A stretch of DNA of 64,000 nucleotides from Corallococcus caeni (GCF_036245865.1 NZ_BTTW01000002.1:248001-312000), one strand, 5' to 3'; shown: positions 1-8,328, counted from the first letter of the stretch. The notes: generated from the letters alone by a model not told the origin. Translations and numbers: made by a program.

Positions 1-1075
1 GCACGGCCTTGTCCAGGCGCTTGTCGAAAATCAGGTGGGCGCTGTGCACGGCGGTGGGCTCGAAGCCGCGCGACACCTTGTGTTCGCCGCCCGCGCCGGG
101 CTCGAACACCTTGCGCCCCGAGCGGATGCAGTCATCCACCGAGTGATACAAGCAGACGTTGAAGTGCAGGAAGGGGTGCTCTTCCGTGCAGCCCCAGTAG
201 CGGCCGTAGAGCCGCTCCGGCGTGGCCAGGTTGAAGGCCCCGGCGATGACCTTCCCGTCCTTCACCGCCTCCACCATCTCCACCGCGTGGGGCAGGTCGC
301 GGAAGACGCGCTCGAAGAAGCCCGGGGTGAGCTGCACCTGGCCCCAGGCGTGGCGCTCGCAGGTGGACGTGTAGAAGGTGTACGCGCGCCGGGCGTGCTC
401 CTCTGTCAGGTCCGCGCCCCGCACGGTGCGCAGCTGGATGCCCTGGGTGGCCGCGGCGCCGCGCTCGCGCTTGAGCTGGTTGCGGCGCTTGGAGTCGAAG
501 CGGGCCAGGTAGTCGTCGTAGCTCTTGTAGCCCGGGTTCTTCCAATGGAACTGGAGCGTGATGCGGCGCGCGAGCCCGGCCTCCTCCAGGAAGTCCGCCT
601 CTTCATCCGTGGGGTAGAGCACGTGCACGCCGGAGCAGTCCTGCTCCTGGGCGCTGTCCACGGCGGCCTGGAGGAGCGCGCGGCGCAGGCTTCCCGCGTC
701 CTCGCCCGGGGCGGTGAGGAAGCGCGGCACGGTGGCGGGGGACAGGGGGCCACCCACGAGCAGCTTCGGGTAGTACTCCACGCCCAGCTGGGCGGCGGCG
801 TTGGCCCAGCCGAAGTCGTAGATGTACTCGCCCATGCTGTGGAACTTGAGGTAGGCGGGCGCGGCGGCGACCAGCTTCTTTCCCCGCCACAGCGTCAGGT
901 GGTGCGGGGCCCAGCCGGTGTCCTCGGTGGCGCTGCCGCTCTCCTCCATGGCGGACAGCCAGGCGTGGCGCACGAAGGGGGGCGCGCCCTCGGCGACCAG
1001 GGCATCCCACTGGGCGGCCGGGACATCACGGATGGCATCGAGAATGCGGACCTGGAGCGGGGTGTCGGCGGGCAC
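1..1075 (-). CDS. FemAB-like GNAT acyltransferase (DUF482 family), 3' end cut by window
   Basis: About 358 residues are visible and the C-terminus lies beyond the left edge. Reading the minus strand gives a protein with the hallmarks of the peptidoglycan-biosynthesis-related DUF482/FemAB-like acetyltransferase family: an early HAWLSAMEESG stretch, GEYIYDFGWANAA, YYPKLLVGGP, and late NVCLYHSVDDCI followed by FEPGAGGEHK. The family folds as a double GNAT domain; its substrate is generally unknown. The start is a GTG at 1075. No ATG lies in frame nearby, and a GAAGGAG lies rather far upstream, so the start is uncertain. The HxlR gene lies 95 nt upstream on the same strand. Confidence 0.85.
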   Translation of the reverse strand, partial: MPADTPLQVRILDAIRDVPAAQWDALVAEGAPPFVRHAWLSAMEESGSATEDTGWAPHHLTLWRGKKLVAAAPAYLKFHSMGEYIYDFGWANAAAQLGVEYYPKLLVGGPLSPATVPRFLTAPGEDAGSLRRALLQAAVDSAQEQDCSGVHVLYPTDEEADFLEEAGLARRITLQFHWKNPGYKSYDDYLARFDSKRRNQLKRERGAAATQGIQLRTVRGADLTEEHARRAYTFYTSTCERHAWGQVQLTPGFFERVFRDLPHAVEMVEAVKDGKVIAGAFNLATPERLYGRYWGCTEEHPFLHFNVCLYHSVDDCIRSGRKVFEPGAGGEHKVSRGFEPTAVHSAHLIFDKRLDKAV

Positions 1076-1170
1076 GGGAGCAGTCTTAACGCGGGCCTGA
1101 CTCCTTCGCTCCCGTTCGTCCCGCTGGAGGGCACCCGGGCGAGGGGGCCCGGGGCCCGAGGCCCGGCTCC

Positions 1171-1581
1171 CTACGAGGCCTTCTTGCGGGCAGGGGCCTT
1201 CGTCCGGGCGGTCATCACCCGGGGGAGGTTGTCTTCAATCCAGGTGGTCAGCGCCTCCACGTGGACGGCGACCTCCTCCCCCAGGGGGGTGAGGCTGTAG
1301 TCCACATGAGGGGGAATCACGGGGTGGGCCTCGCGGTGGACGAAGCCGTCCTGCTCCAGGGCCTGGAGCGTCTGGGCGAGCATCTTCTCACTCACCCCGC
1401 CCACCTTGCGGCGCAGCTCGCTGAAGCGGTGGGTGCCCTCCTCCTTGAGCGCGACGAGCACCAGCACGCCCCACTGGCTGGTGACGTGCTCCAGGACGCC
1501 GCGCGAGGGGCACGCCGCCGCGTACAGGTCCCCGCGTTGCTTCACCTTCTCCAGCAGCTGACTGCCCTTGCTCGCCTTCAT
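1171..1581 (-). CDS. HxlR-family winged-helix transcriptional regulator
   Basis: 136 aa, the usual HxlR length. The winged helix occupies about residues 24-105: a conserved CPSRG at Cys24, SQWGVLVLVAL, an RFSELRRKVGGVSEKMLAQTLQALEQDG recognition region (quoted here only as a landmark) and the wing DYSLTPLGEE. Cys24 is the position of the redox-sensing cysteine in the QorR and YodB members of this family. The C-terminus is a basic tail. The gene is divergent from a QorB-like quinone reductase, the same arrangement as ytfH-ytfG in enterobacteria, so repression of the reductase relieved by quinone or thiol stress is the natural inference. The symmetric site at 1589-1643 between them is the probable operator. 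Confidence 0.9.
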   Translation of the reverse strand: MKASKGSQLLEKVKQRGDLYAAACPSRGVLEHVTSQWGVLVLVALKEEGTHRFSELRRKVGGVSEKMLAQTLQALEQDGFVHREAHPVIPPHVDYSLTPLGEEVAVHVEALTTWIEDNLPRVMTARTKAPARKKAS

Positions 1582-1588
1582 GACGGGA

Positions 1589-1643
1589 CACTTACCATGA
1601 GGTGCGTACTTACGGAAAGTGAGTACCCCCGTTAGGGTAAGTG
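1589..1643. promoter_or_regulatory. Nested four-half-site operator for the HxlR regulator
   Basis: The inner inverted repeat at 1606-1626 is GTACTTAC-N5-GTGAGTAC (one mismatch between arms). The outer repeat, CACTTACC at 1589-1596 and GGTAAGTG at 1636-1643, is perfect. Both pairs are centred on the same base, 1616, so ACTTAC-type half-sites recur every 18 bp on each side. ACTTAC/GTAAGT half-sites resemble known HxlR-family operators such as that of QorR. The site lies 8-62 nt upstream of the regulator start and 47-101 nt upstream of the reductase start, so it could control both genes. Confidence 0.75.
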
Positions 1644-1689
1644 CCAGTTCGATTTCGCGCCTGGAGCGCGGGAAGGAAAGGGCGGAGCC

Positions 1690-2547
1690 ATGTTCGTTGT
1701 CACGGGAGCCACGGGGAAGCTGGGGCAATTCGTCATCGAGGGCCTGCTGAAGAAGGTGCCGGCGAGCCAGGTGGCGGTGGCGGTGCGCGATCCGGGCAAG
1801 GCGAAGGATTGGGCCGCGCGCGGGGTGCAGGTGCGCAAGGTGGACTACGACCGGCCGGAGACGCTGAACGGGGCGTTCGGGAAGGGCGACACGGTGCTGC
1901 TCATCTCCGCGAACGAGGTGGGGAAGCGCTTCCCGCAGCACTCGGCGGTGATTGAAGCGGCGAAGAAGGCGGGCGTGAAGCTGCTGGCCTACACGAGCAT
2001 CCTGCGCGCGGATAAGAGCGGTCTGTCATTGGCGGGCGAGCACAAGGCGACGGAGGAGGCCATCCGCGCGTCGGGCATTCCGTTCGTGTTCCTGCGCAAC
2101 GGCTGGTACGTGGAGAACTACACGGAGCACATTGCGCCGGCGCTCCAGTACGGCGTGGTGCAGGGCAGCGCGAAGGACGGCCGGGTGGCCACGGCGACGC
2201 GTCAGGAGTACGCGGACGCAGCGGTCGCGGTGCTGACGGGCACGGGCCACGAGAACCAGGTGTACGAGCTGGCGGGAGACGCGAGCTTCACGCTGCCGGA
2301 GTACGTGGCGGAGCTGTCGCGCCAGTCCGGCAAGCCGGTGAAGTACGTGGACCTGCCGGTGGCGGAGTTCTCCGCGGCGCTCCAGCAGGTGGGGGTGCCC
2401 AAGCCCTTCGCGGACACGCTGGCGGACGCGGACGCGGGGCTGTCGCGCGGGGAGCTGAACGACACGAGCCGGACGCTGAGCCGGCTGATTGGCCGGCCCA
2501 CGGCCCCGTTCGGTCAGGCTGTCGGCGCGGCGCTGAAGCAGGGCTGA
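1690..2547 (+). CDS. QorB-like NAD(P)H:quinone oxidoreductase (NmrA/SDR family), copy 1
   Basis: 285 aa, normal for the YtfG/QorB type-2 quinone reductases of the atypical SDR (NmrA-like) group. The Rossmann motif VTGATGKLG starts at residue 4. Other family landmarks are the WAARGVQVRKVDYD strand, TVLLISANEVG, LLAYTSIL and FVFLRNGWYVENY. These enzymes reduce quinones with NAD(P)H and protect against electrophile stress. The ATG at 1690 follows a GGAG-containing leader. It is divergent from the HxlR regulator, which probably represses it. A sister gene of exactly the same length lies at 4841-5698. A terminator-like hairpin follows the stop. Confidence 0.9.
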   Translation: MFVVTGATGKLGQFVIEGLLKKVPASQVAVAVRDPGKAKDWAARGVQVRKVDYDRPETLNGAFGKGDTVLLISANEVGKRFPQHSAVIEAAKKAGVKLLAYTSILRADKSGLSLAGEHKATEEAIRASGIPFVFLRNGWYVENYTEHIAPALQYGVVQGSAKDGRVATATRQEYADAAVAVLTGTGHENQVYELAGDASFTLPEYVAELSRQSGKPVKYVDLPVAEFSAALQQVGVPKPFADTLADADAGLSRGELNDTSRTLSRLIGRPTAPFGQAVGAALKQG

Positions 2548-2562
2548 GTGTTCCAGCGCGGG

Positions 2563-2593
2563 CCTTCCGGACCGAGGCTGTTGGTCCGGAGGG
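2563..2593 (+). terminator. Hairpin after the first QorB-like gene
   Basis: CCTTCCGGACC (2563-2573) pairs with GGTCCGGAGGG (2583-2593) around a 9-nt loop, starting 16 nt after the stop codon. There is no U-run, so it is a candidate only. Confidence 0.5.
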
Positions 2594-2631
2594 TTGGCGT
2601 GGGGTGGCGGCTTGGGTAGGGTCCAGGTTCG

Positions 2632-3555
2632 ATGCGACACGCCCTACCTGGCTGGTTCGTTGCTTTGTTCATCCTCGTTGCTGCCCCTGCCATGGCGGGC
2701 CCGCGTGAGAGGGCACAGGTCCGGACCCTGGTGCTGTCGGAGCATCCGGACGACGCGGCCCACCGCCTCTATGTGGCGGGTCAGATCGTGACGGTGCTCC
2801 GGTTCGAGCAGCCCTGCGACCCGCTCAAGACGAAGCTGTTGGGGTGGGAGGGGCGGTTCGAGCCGCTGCTGGTCGCGGGGAAGCGGGTGGTGATCGAGCC
2901 TCTTCGTGCCCTCGCTCCTGACGAGAGCGTTCCCCTGCTCGTGACGCTCGCGGATGGGACGGCGCTGTCGTTCCTGCTGAGGCCTCCCGTGGAGGAGTCG
3001 GGAAGGGCGGATCAGCAGGTGGACGTCTACAAGGATCGGGAGAGCTATCAGGCCCTGGTCTCCGTCCTGACGCGCACGCTCAGGGCGAAGAATGCGTTGG
3101 AGGAGGAGAACGCGCGGCTGCGTGAGGAGGAGACCTCCGCGGACCACGCGCTGGCCGCGCTGCTGGTGGCGGGGGCGGGGGCGCAGACCCCGTTCAAGCG
3201 GCAGCACACGTGGCGTGGATATGACGTGGATGCCCAGCTCTCGATGACTGTCTACTCGGGCAAGGGCAAGGCAGCGGTCATGCTCAGCGTGACGAATCAG
3301 AGCGAGAGCCGGACCTGGCGCTTGTCCCAGACGAAGCTCTTCGCGTCATCCAATCGCGCGCCGAGGACCGTGGCCATCCGCGCCGAACGCGAGTCGATCG
3401 CCATGGGCCAGACAGGTGCCATCGCGTTCGTGGTGGACCGCAGTGCGTTCCTCAACCCGGAGGGAAGGTTCGAGGAGCTGGCGCTGGAGATCTACCAGCA
3501 CGATGGGCGTCTCATGGCCGCTGTGCTGTTGGACCCCCAGTTGGTGCGTGAGTAA
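2632..3555 (+). CDS. DUF2381 family secreted protein
   Basis: 307 aa with a clear signal peptide ending near APAMA (residue 22). It matches the DUF2381 paralogous family described from Myxococcus xanthus: early VRTLVLSEHP, a middle acidic coiled-coil stretch (about residues 150-168, ALEEENARLREEE) and a C-terminal beta-rich part. Family members are often encoded beside Ser/Thr kinase or lipoprotein genes in myxobacteria; their function is unknown. Here two sister lipoprotein genes follow, the first only 10 nt downstream, so the three are probably cotranscribed. The start was chosen because it gives the complete signal peptide. Confidence 0.85.
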   Translation: MRHALPGWFVALFILVAAPAMAGPRERAQVRTLVLSEHPDDAAHRLYVAGQIVTVLRFEQPCDPLKTKLLGWEGRFEPLLVAGKRVVIEPLRALAPDESVPLLVTLADGTALSFLLRPPVEESGRADQQVDVYKDRESYQALVSVLTRTLRAKNALEEENARLREEETSADHALAALLVAGAGAQTPFKRQHTWRGYDVDAQLSMTVYSGKGKAAVMLSVTNQSESRTWRLSQTKLFASSNRAPRTVAIRAERESIAMGQTGAIAFVVDRSAFLNPEGRFEELALEIYQHDGRLMAAVLLDPQLVRE

Positions 3556-3565
3556 GAGCCGGGCC

Positions 3566-4066
3566 ATGGTCTCCAGGATGCTCGAACGTTTGTGCTGTCT
3601 TGTCTTGTCGGTACTGGCCTCGGGATGCGCGGGCCCGACGATGGGACGGGTGTCGCTTCGAGCCGATGGGACTCCAGGACCCGAGCGGTGCTCGGAAGAA
3701 GCGCTCGAGGCGATGCGCTATCTGCGGCTGCCGGTGGGGGCCGGCGCGCTCGTCGAGTTCGATGTGAACCAGGGCGACGCCGAACCCGTCACGCTGTACG
3801 AGGGCCGGGTCGAGAGCATGCTGCTGAGTGACCTGGGACCGCTGGACTCGCCCACGCGGCTCTACGGCTACGTGTGGACGACTGGTGCCCAGGTGATCAT
3901 CCGCTACTACGAGGCGCGTCCCCCGAATTCGGCAGCGCGGGTGCCCATCTGCGCGGTGGTTCGCATGGCCAAGGGACAGATGCGGAAGCTCCCCGGCTCT
4001 CCCCCGGGAATCGCCGTCCTCAAGTACTCGCGAGGCGGCGTCTTCATCGTGGACAAGTTCCTCTAA
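3566..4066 (+). CDS. Small lipoprotein of unknown function, tandem copy 1
   Basis: 166 aa if started at ATG 3566. The signal peptide ends in lipobox LASGC, with Cys21 as the lipidated residue. The mature part has no domain I recognise; landmarks are RADGTPGPERCSEEALEAMR, a VEFDVNQ strand, TRLYGYVWT and a C-terminal GGVFIVDKFL. It starts 10 nt after the DUF2381 gene and is followed by a sister gene of identical length, with matching landmarks throughout (GTPGPEKC, FDVNQ, RLYGYVWT, GQMRKLPGS). It probably acts at the cell envelope, perhaps with the DUF2381 protein; this is inferred from gene order. Confidence 0.8.
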   Translation: MVSRMLERLCCLVLSVLASGCAGPTMGRVSLRADGTPGPERCSEEALEAMRYLRLPVGAGALVEFDVNQGDAEPVTLYEGRVESMLLSDLGPLDSPTRLYGYVWTTGAQVIIRYYEARPPNSAARVPICAVVRMAKGQMRKLPGSPPGIAVLKYSRGGVFIVDKFL

Positions 4067-4155
4067 AGCCTCGGGCAGGAACCCTGTGACGCTTGAGCTC
4101 TACCGGCATGACGGCCTCCGCCATGGCGACGTGGCTGTTGGGTAAGCTCCACGGG

Positions 4156-4656
4156 ATGGCTTCCAGGACGTTTGAGTTCGCGTGCGGTCTCTTCTGCATG
4201 GCCCTGATCACGGGTTGCGCCGGTACCGCGACAGGGAAGGTGAGCCTGCGGCCCGACGGAACTCCCGGGCCCGAGAAGTGCCCGGAAGAGGCGCTCAAGG
4301 CAATGCGCTATCTGCGATTGGCCGTGGGGGACGGCGCGAGCATCGAATTCGATGTGAACCAGATGCGTAGCCGGTCCATCACCCTGCACGACGGGCGTGT
4401 CGAAAGTGTGTTGAACGACGACCTGGGGACGCTGGAGGCACCGGCGCGGCTCTACGGCTACGTGTGGACGAGCGGACCCCAGGCAGTCATCCGCTATTTC
4501 GAGGCACTTCCACCGGGTGCATCACAGCGGGTGCCGATCTGTGCCGTGGCGCGGACGGCCAAGGGGCAGATGCGGAAGCTCCCCGGCTCAGCCCCCGGAA
4601 CCGCTGTCCTTGAGTTCTCCGGCGGCGGCGTCTTCATCGTGGACGAGTTCCTCTAA
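4156..4656 (+). CDS. Small lipoprotein of unknown function, tandem copy 2
   Basis: 166 aa from ATG 4156. An ATG at 4093 is also in frame, but the 4156 start reproduces the first residues of the sister protein (M-x-SR...), the same lipobox position (ITGC, Cys21) and exactly the same length. The sequence is clearly homologous to the 3566-4066 product along its whole length. The most variable part is the middle, where this copy has MRSRSITLHDG in place of GDAEPVTLYEG. It is a tandem duplicate and lies 184 nt upstream of the second QorB-like gene. Confidence 0.8.
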   Translation: MASRTFEFACGLFCMALITGCAGTATGKVSLRPDGTPGPEKCPEEALKAMRYLRLAVGDGASIEFDVNQMRSRSITLHDGRVESVLNDDLGTLEAPARLYGYVWTSGPQAVIRYFEALPPGASQRVPICAVARTAKGQMRKLPGSAPGTAVLEFSGGGVFIVDEFL

Positions 4657-4732
4657 GCGTCGGACGTGAAGTCCCCAGGGATGAGAAGGTGAGAACCCTG
4701 CTGGCCCTCCCACGCTGGCGGCGAAACGCACG

Positions 4733-4757
4733 AACTGGTCCTACAGTCGGACCAGTT
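4733..4757. promoter_or_regulatory. 25-bp palindrome, near-copy of the site beside the GntR gene
   Basis: AACTGGTCC (4733-4741) and GGACCAGTT (4749-4757) form perfect 9-bp arms. Extended to 12-bp arms around one central base there is a single mismatch. The same sequence in perfect form lies at 35798-35822 upstream of a GntR-family regulator. This site is 84 nt upstream of the second QorB-like gene, whose control it may serve. Confidence 0.7.
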
Positions 4758-4840
4758 GGGACCGGACCGGGCGGGAGGGGGCCCACCTGGATATCCGGGG
4801 GCCTGGAACGCTCCCTGCAAGAAGCAACATGGAGGCAGCC

Positions 4841-5698
4841 ATGATCGTCGTCACGGGAGCCACGGGCCGGTTGGGCCGTTTCGTCATCGACGGCCTGTTG
4901 AAGAAGGTGCCTGCGAACCAGGTCGCGGTCGTGGCTCGCAATCCGGACAAGGCACGCGATTGGGCCGCGCGTGGCGTGCAGGTCCGCAAGGCGGACTACA
5001 GCCACCCGGAGACGTGGGACGGCGTGTTCTCGAAGGGGGACACGGTGCTGCTCATCTCTTCGAGCGAAGTCGGACAGCGCCGCAAGCAGCACCAGACCGT
5101 GGTGGACGCGGCGAAGAAGGCCGGTGTGAAGCTGCTGGCCTACACGAGCATCTTGCACGCGGACACGTCGCGGATCGTGCTGGCGCCGGAGCACCTGGAC
5201 ACGGAGAAGGCCATCCGCACGTCAGGGCTTCTGTTCGTGTTCCTGCGCCACAGCTGGTACCTGGAGAACTACACGGAGGCCGCGAAGCGGACGCTGGAGC
5301 AGGGCGTGCTCCGGGGCTGCGCGAAGGACGGCCGCGTCGCTCCCGCCACCCGCCAGGACTACGCGGATGCCGCCGTAGCGGTGCTCACCGGCACGGGCCA
5401 TGAGAACCAGGTGTACGAGCTCGCGGGCGACACCGGCTTCACACTGCAGGAGTACGTGGCGGAGCTGTCGCGCCAGTCCGGCAGGACGGTGACGTATCAG
5501 GACCTGCCACCCTCCGATTTCGCCTCCGCGCTCATGCAGGCGGGCCTGCCCAAGGGCTACGCCGACGTGCTGGCGAACGCGGACGAGGGCATCGCCCGGG
5601 GCGACCTGAACGACACCGGCCGCACGCTGAGCCGCCTCATCAGCCGGCCCACCACGACGCTGGCCGAAGCGCTGGCCGCCACGCTCAAGCAGGCCTGA
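4841..5698 (+). CDS. QorB-like NAD(P)H:quinone oxidoreductase (NmrA/SDR family), copy 2
   Basis: 285 aa, same length and fold as the 1690-2547 product: VTGATGRLG Rossmann motif, WAARGVQVRKADY, TVLLISSSEVG, LLAYTSIL, FVFLRHSWYLENY, then a nearly identical VLTGTGHENQVYELAGD. I chose ATG 4841 rather than the in-frame ATG 4829 because GGAGG lies just upstream of 4841 and the first copy begins at the same residue. Unlike copy 1 it has no HxlR gene or ACTTAC operator. Instead a GntR-type palindrome lies upstream (4733-4757), so the two copies are probably under different control. Activity as a quinone reductase is inferred from family. Confidence 0.88.
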   Translation: MIVVTGATGRLGRFVIDGLLKKVPANQVAVVARNPDKARDWAARGVQVRKADYSHPETWDGVFSKGDTVLLISSSEVGQRRKQHQTVVDAAKKAGVKLLAYTSILHADTSRIVLAPEHLDTEKAIRTSGLLFVFLRHSWYLENYTEAAKRTLEQGVLRGCAKDGRVAPATRQDYADAAVAVLTGTGHENQVYELAGDTGFTLQEYVAELSRQSGRTVTYQDLPPSDFASALMQAGLPKGYADVLANADEGIARGDLNDTGRTLSRLISRPTTTLAEALAATLKQA

Positions 5699-5707
5699 AA
5701 AACACCA

Positions 5708-5740
5708 CGGGGGAGCGGTCCATGACGGACGGCTCCCCCG
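5708..5740. terminator. Bidirectional terminator between convergent genes
   Basis: CGGGGGAGC (5708-5716) pairs perfectly with GCTCCCCCG (5732-5740), and the stem can extend inward with one mismatch. It starts 10 nt after the second QorB-like gene and lies 26 nt beyond the stop of the convergent desaturase gene. AAAAA precedes it on the plus strand, giving a U-run for the minus-strand transcript. Confidence 0.75.
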
Positions 5741-5765
5741 CGTTGCTTCAAGGCTGGGCCGACGC

Positions 5766-6551
5766 TCAGGCCGCCTGTGCTCCCCGGGCCACTTCGCGCG
5801 GCTCCGGGTAGACGGCGCGCTGGGGCGTGGTGATGCGGATGACGCCCAGCTTCGACAGCACGCGCATTACCTGCCACGTGGGGTCGATTTCGAAGGCGCG
5901 CGCCGCGAAGTTCGGGCTGCTGCCGTACTTGTGGTGGTTGTTCTGGAACAGCTCCCCCATGCACAGCACGTCCACCGGCAGCGTGTTGCGCGACTTGTCA
6001 CTGCCCTGGAAGTTCCGGTAGCCGTACTTGTGTCCGCACCAGTTCACGATGGCGCCGTGCACCGGCCCCATCACGAAGTGCACCGGCAACAGCAGGAACT
6101 GCCAGGGCGACGTCGCGAACGTCACGTAGAACGCCGTGTACAGCGCCACCCAGCCCAGCACCGCGAACCAGGACTGGCCCAGCGTCTCGTCCACCAGCTT
6201 CCACTCGGGGTAGCCCCCCTCGAAGCGCGGCTCCGGCTGGATCTTCCGCGTCAGGATGCCCGTGTAGCGCTCCTTCGTGTGCCACATCATCCGCATCACG
6301 TCCTTGAAGTAGTGCGGTGAGTGCGGATCGTTCTCCGTGTCGGAGAACGCGTGGTGCTCGCGGTGCAGGATGGCGTAGGCGCGCGGCGACAGGTACGACG
6401 AGCCCTGCACCAGATAGGTGAGCAGGTGCATCACCTTCTCCGTGCGCGGCCCCATGCTGTACATGCGGTGCGCCGCGTAACGGTGCTGGAAGAAGCTCTG
6501 GAAGAAGACGCAGAGCAGCCAGTGACTGATGAAGAAGATGACGATGGCCAT
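5766..6551 (-). CDS. Acyl-CoA/fatty acid desaturase
   Basis: 261 aa membrane di-iron desaturase. The three histidine clusters are visible: HRYAAH at 23-28, HREHH at 63-67 and QNNHHKYG with His206-His207, plus NWCGHKYG around residue 170. Hydrophobic segments near residues 1-20, 40-58, 125-148 and 150-165 fit the four-helix membrane topology. Such enzymes put a double bond (usually delta-9) into acyl chains, using reducing power from an electron carrier encoded elsewhere. It is short compared with eukaryotic stearoyl-CoA desaturases but normal for bacterial ones. It is convergent with the second QorB-like gene and divergent from bioA across a 289-nt gap in which I see no gene. Confidence 0.92.
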   Translation of the reverse strand: MAIVIFFISHWLLCVFFQSFFQHRYAAHRMYSMGPRTEKVMHLLTYLVQGSSYLSPRAYAILHREHHAFSDTENDPHSPHYFKDVMRMMWHTKERYTGILTRKIQPEPRFEGGYPEWKLVDETLGQSWFAVLGWVALYTAFYVTFATSPWQFLLLPVHFVMGPVHGAIVNWCGHKYGYRNFQGSDKSRNTLPVDVLCMGELFQNNHHKYGSSPNFAARAFEIDPTWQVMRVLSKLGVIRITTPQRAVYPEPREVARGAQAA

Positions 6552-6840
6552 GACTCTCCCGTTCTGACGGACACAGGGCTAACACCCCCCCTGTCACGGC
6601 AATGTCAGCGCTTCCCACGTCACCGGCACCGCCCCGGCTCCACCGTCCCGTCCCGGACGCACGCCATTGAGCGTCCCATTCCGCCGCCTGTCCGCTGGTG
6701 GATAAGGCCCGGTGCGGCCACCCATTCGCGCCCGTCCCACCCGTCGCACCGCGACGTTGCGGGCCGTCCCCGGGGAGGGCAGAAGGGCACGCGGCGCGTC
6801 ACCCCGGGCTTCACTCCCCTCGCACCCAGGAGCCTCCACC

Positions 6841-8172
6841 GTGGATCGGGCAACCCTCGTCGGACTCGACAAGCAGCACGTCTGGCACCCCTACACCGCC
6901 ATGGAGCAGTACATCGCGAAGACGGATCCGCTGGTCGTCGTCCGCGCGGAGGGCGTCTGGCTCCATGACGCGGACGGCCAGCGCTACCTGGACGCCAATG
7001 GGTCCTGGTGGGTGTCCACCCTGGGACACCGCCACCCGCGCCTCGTGCACGCACTCACCGAGCAGCTGGGCAGCCTGGCCCACGTCTCCCTCGCGGGCAT
7101 CACCCACGGCCCCGCGGCCCGGCTGGGCGAGGAGCTGACCGCGATTGCCCCGGGCGCGGACCGGGCGGACGTGCCCGCCGGACAGAAACTGTCGCGCGTC
7201 TTCTATTCGGACAACGGCAGCACCGCGGTGGAGGTGGCCATCAAGATGGCCGCGCAGTACTGGGCGCAGAACGGCCGGCCCCGCCGCACCCGCTTCATCA
7301 CGCTGACCGGCGCCTTCCACGGCGAGACGATTGGCGCCACCAGCGTGGGCGGCGTGCACGAGTTCCGCGACGTGTTCGGCCCGCTGCTCTTCGACGTGGT
7401 GCACGTGCCGTCCCCGGCCGAGCCCGACGGCCACGCCAGGGCCCTGGCGCAGGTGAAGGCCGCGCTCGCCCAGGACCCCGACGGCATCGCCGGCGTCATC
7501 CTGGAGCCCGTCATCCAGGGCGCGGCGGGCATGTGGATGTCGTCACCGGACTTCGTGCGCGAGGTGCGCGAGGCCACCCGCGCGGTGGACACCTTCCTCA
7601 TCGCCGACGAGGTCTTCACCGGCATGGGGCGCACCGGCGCGCGCTTCGCGGTGGACCTGGCCGGCGTGGTGCCGGACCTCCTGTGCCTGGCCAAGGCGCT
7701 CAGCGGGGGCCTGCTGCCCTTCGCCGCCACGCTCGCGTCGGAGCGCATCTTCCAGGGCTTCCTGGGGGCGAAGGACCGGGCGCTGTATTACGGCCACTCG
7801 TACTGCGGCAACCCGCTGGGCGCGGCCGTGGCGCGCGAGGTGCTGGCCGTGTACCGCGACGAGGACGTGCTGGGGCAGGTGCAGCGCAAGGCGCCGCGCG
7901 TGAAGGCCGCCTTCGAGCGCATGGCCGCCACCCTCCCCGGGCTCGTGCGCCCGCGCGCGGTAGGCATGGTGGGCGCGGTGGACCTGGGCGGCGGAGGCTA
8001 CTTCGCCGACAGCGGCTGGCGCGTGTACGAGGCCGCCCGCCGCCGCGGCTTGTACCTGCGCCCCATGGGCAACACGGTCTACATCGCCCCCGCGCTCAAC
8101 ATCCCGGACGCGGACCTGGACCTGCTGCTCTCCGGAGTGGAGGACAGCCTGCGCGAGGTGGCCGCGGGCTGA
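6841..8172 (+). CDS. bioA: Adenosylmethionine-8-amino-7-oxononanoate aminotransferase
   Basis: 443 aa from GTG 6841, which is preceded by an AGGAG. The protein starts shortly before the BioA landmark KQHVWHPYTAM. It is a PLP-dependent class III aminotransferase: FYSDNGSTAVEVAIKMA, the TGAFHGETIG motif, the ADEVFTGMGRTG motif and the PLP lysine in LAKALSGG. BioA makes 7,8-diaminopelargonic acid from KAPA using S-adenosylmethionine as amino donor in biotin synthesis. No other bio gene is in the window, so it stands apart from any biotin operon here. An upstream ATG at 6712 is in frame but would add residues not typical of the family. Confidence 0.93.
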   Translation: MDRATLVGLDKQHVWHPYTAMEQYIAKTDPLVVVRAEGVWLHDADGQRYLDANGSWWVSTLGHRHPRLVHALTEQLGSLAHVSLAGITHGPAARLGEELTAIAPGADRADVPAGQKLSRVFYSDNGSTAVEVAIKMAAQYWAQNGRPRRTRFITLTGAFHGETIGATSVGGVHEFRDVFGPLLFDVVHVPSPAEPDGHARALAQVKAALAQDPDGIAGVILEPVIQGAAGMWMSSPDFVREVREATRAVDTFLIADEVFTGMGRTGARFAVDLAGVVPDLLCLAKALSGGLLPFAATLASERIFQGFLGAKDRALYYGHSYCGNPLGAAVAREVLAVYRDEDVLGQVQRKAPRVKAAFERMAATLPGLVRPRAVGMVGAVDLGGGGYFADSGWRVYEAARRRGLYLRPMGNTVYIAPALNIPDADLDLLLSGVEDSLREVAAG

Positions 8173-8177
8173 TTCCG

Positions 8178-8211
8178 GGGAGCGGAGTGGCGGAGCGCTG
8201 CGTCCGCTCCC
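8178..8211 (+). terminator. Hairpin after bioA
   Basis: GGGAGCGGA (8178-8186) and TCCGCTCCC (8203-8211) form a perfect 9-bp stem 5 nt after the bioA stop. No U-run is present. Confidence 0.5.
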
Positions 8212-8328
8212 GCCAGCCGGCGCGTGCCGCGAGGCCCCCTCCCGCCTCCCGGTGCCTTTTGGGCCGTCACCGTGCACATCCGTTGGGTCAGGCGCCGTGC
8301 CGGTGCCGTCTTATCGGAGGGAACCGCC

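Noticed and set aside
35-1300. Long plus-strand frame over the first gene
   Set aside because: It is the shadow of the FemAB-like gene on the minus strand; its translation is low-complexity and rich in Ala, Gly and Val, and the minus frame has recognisable motifs.
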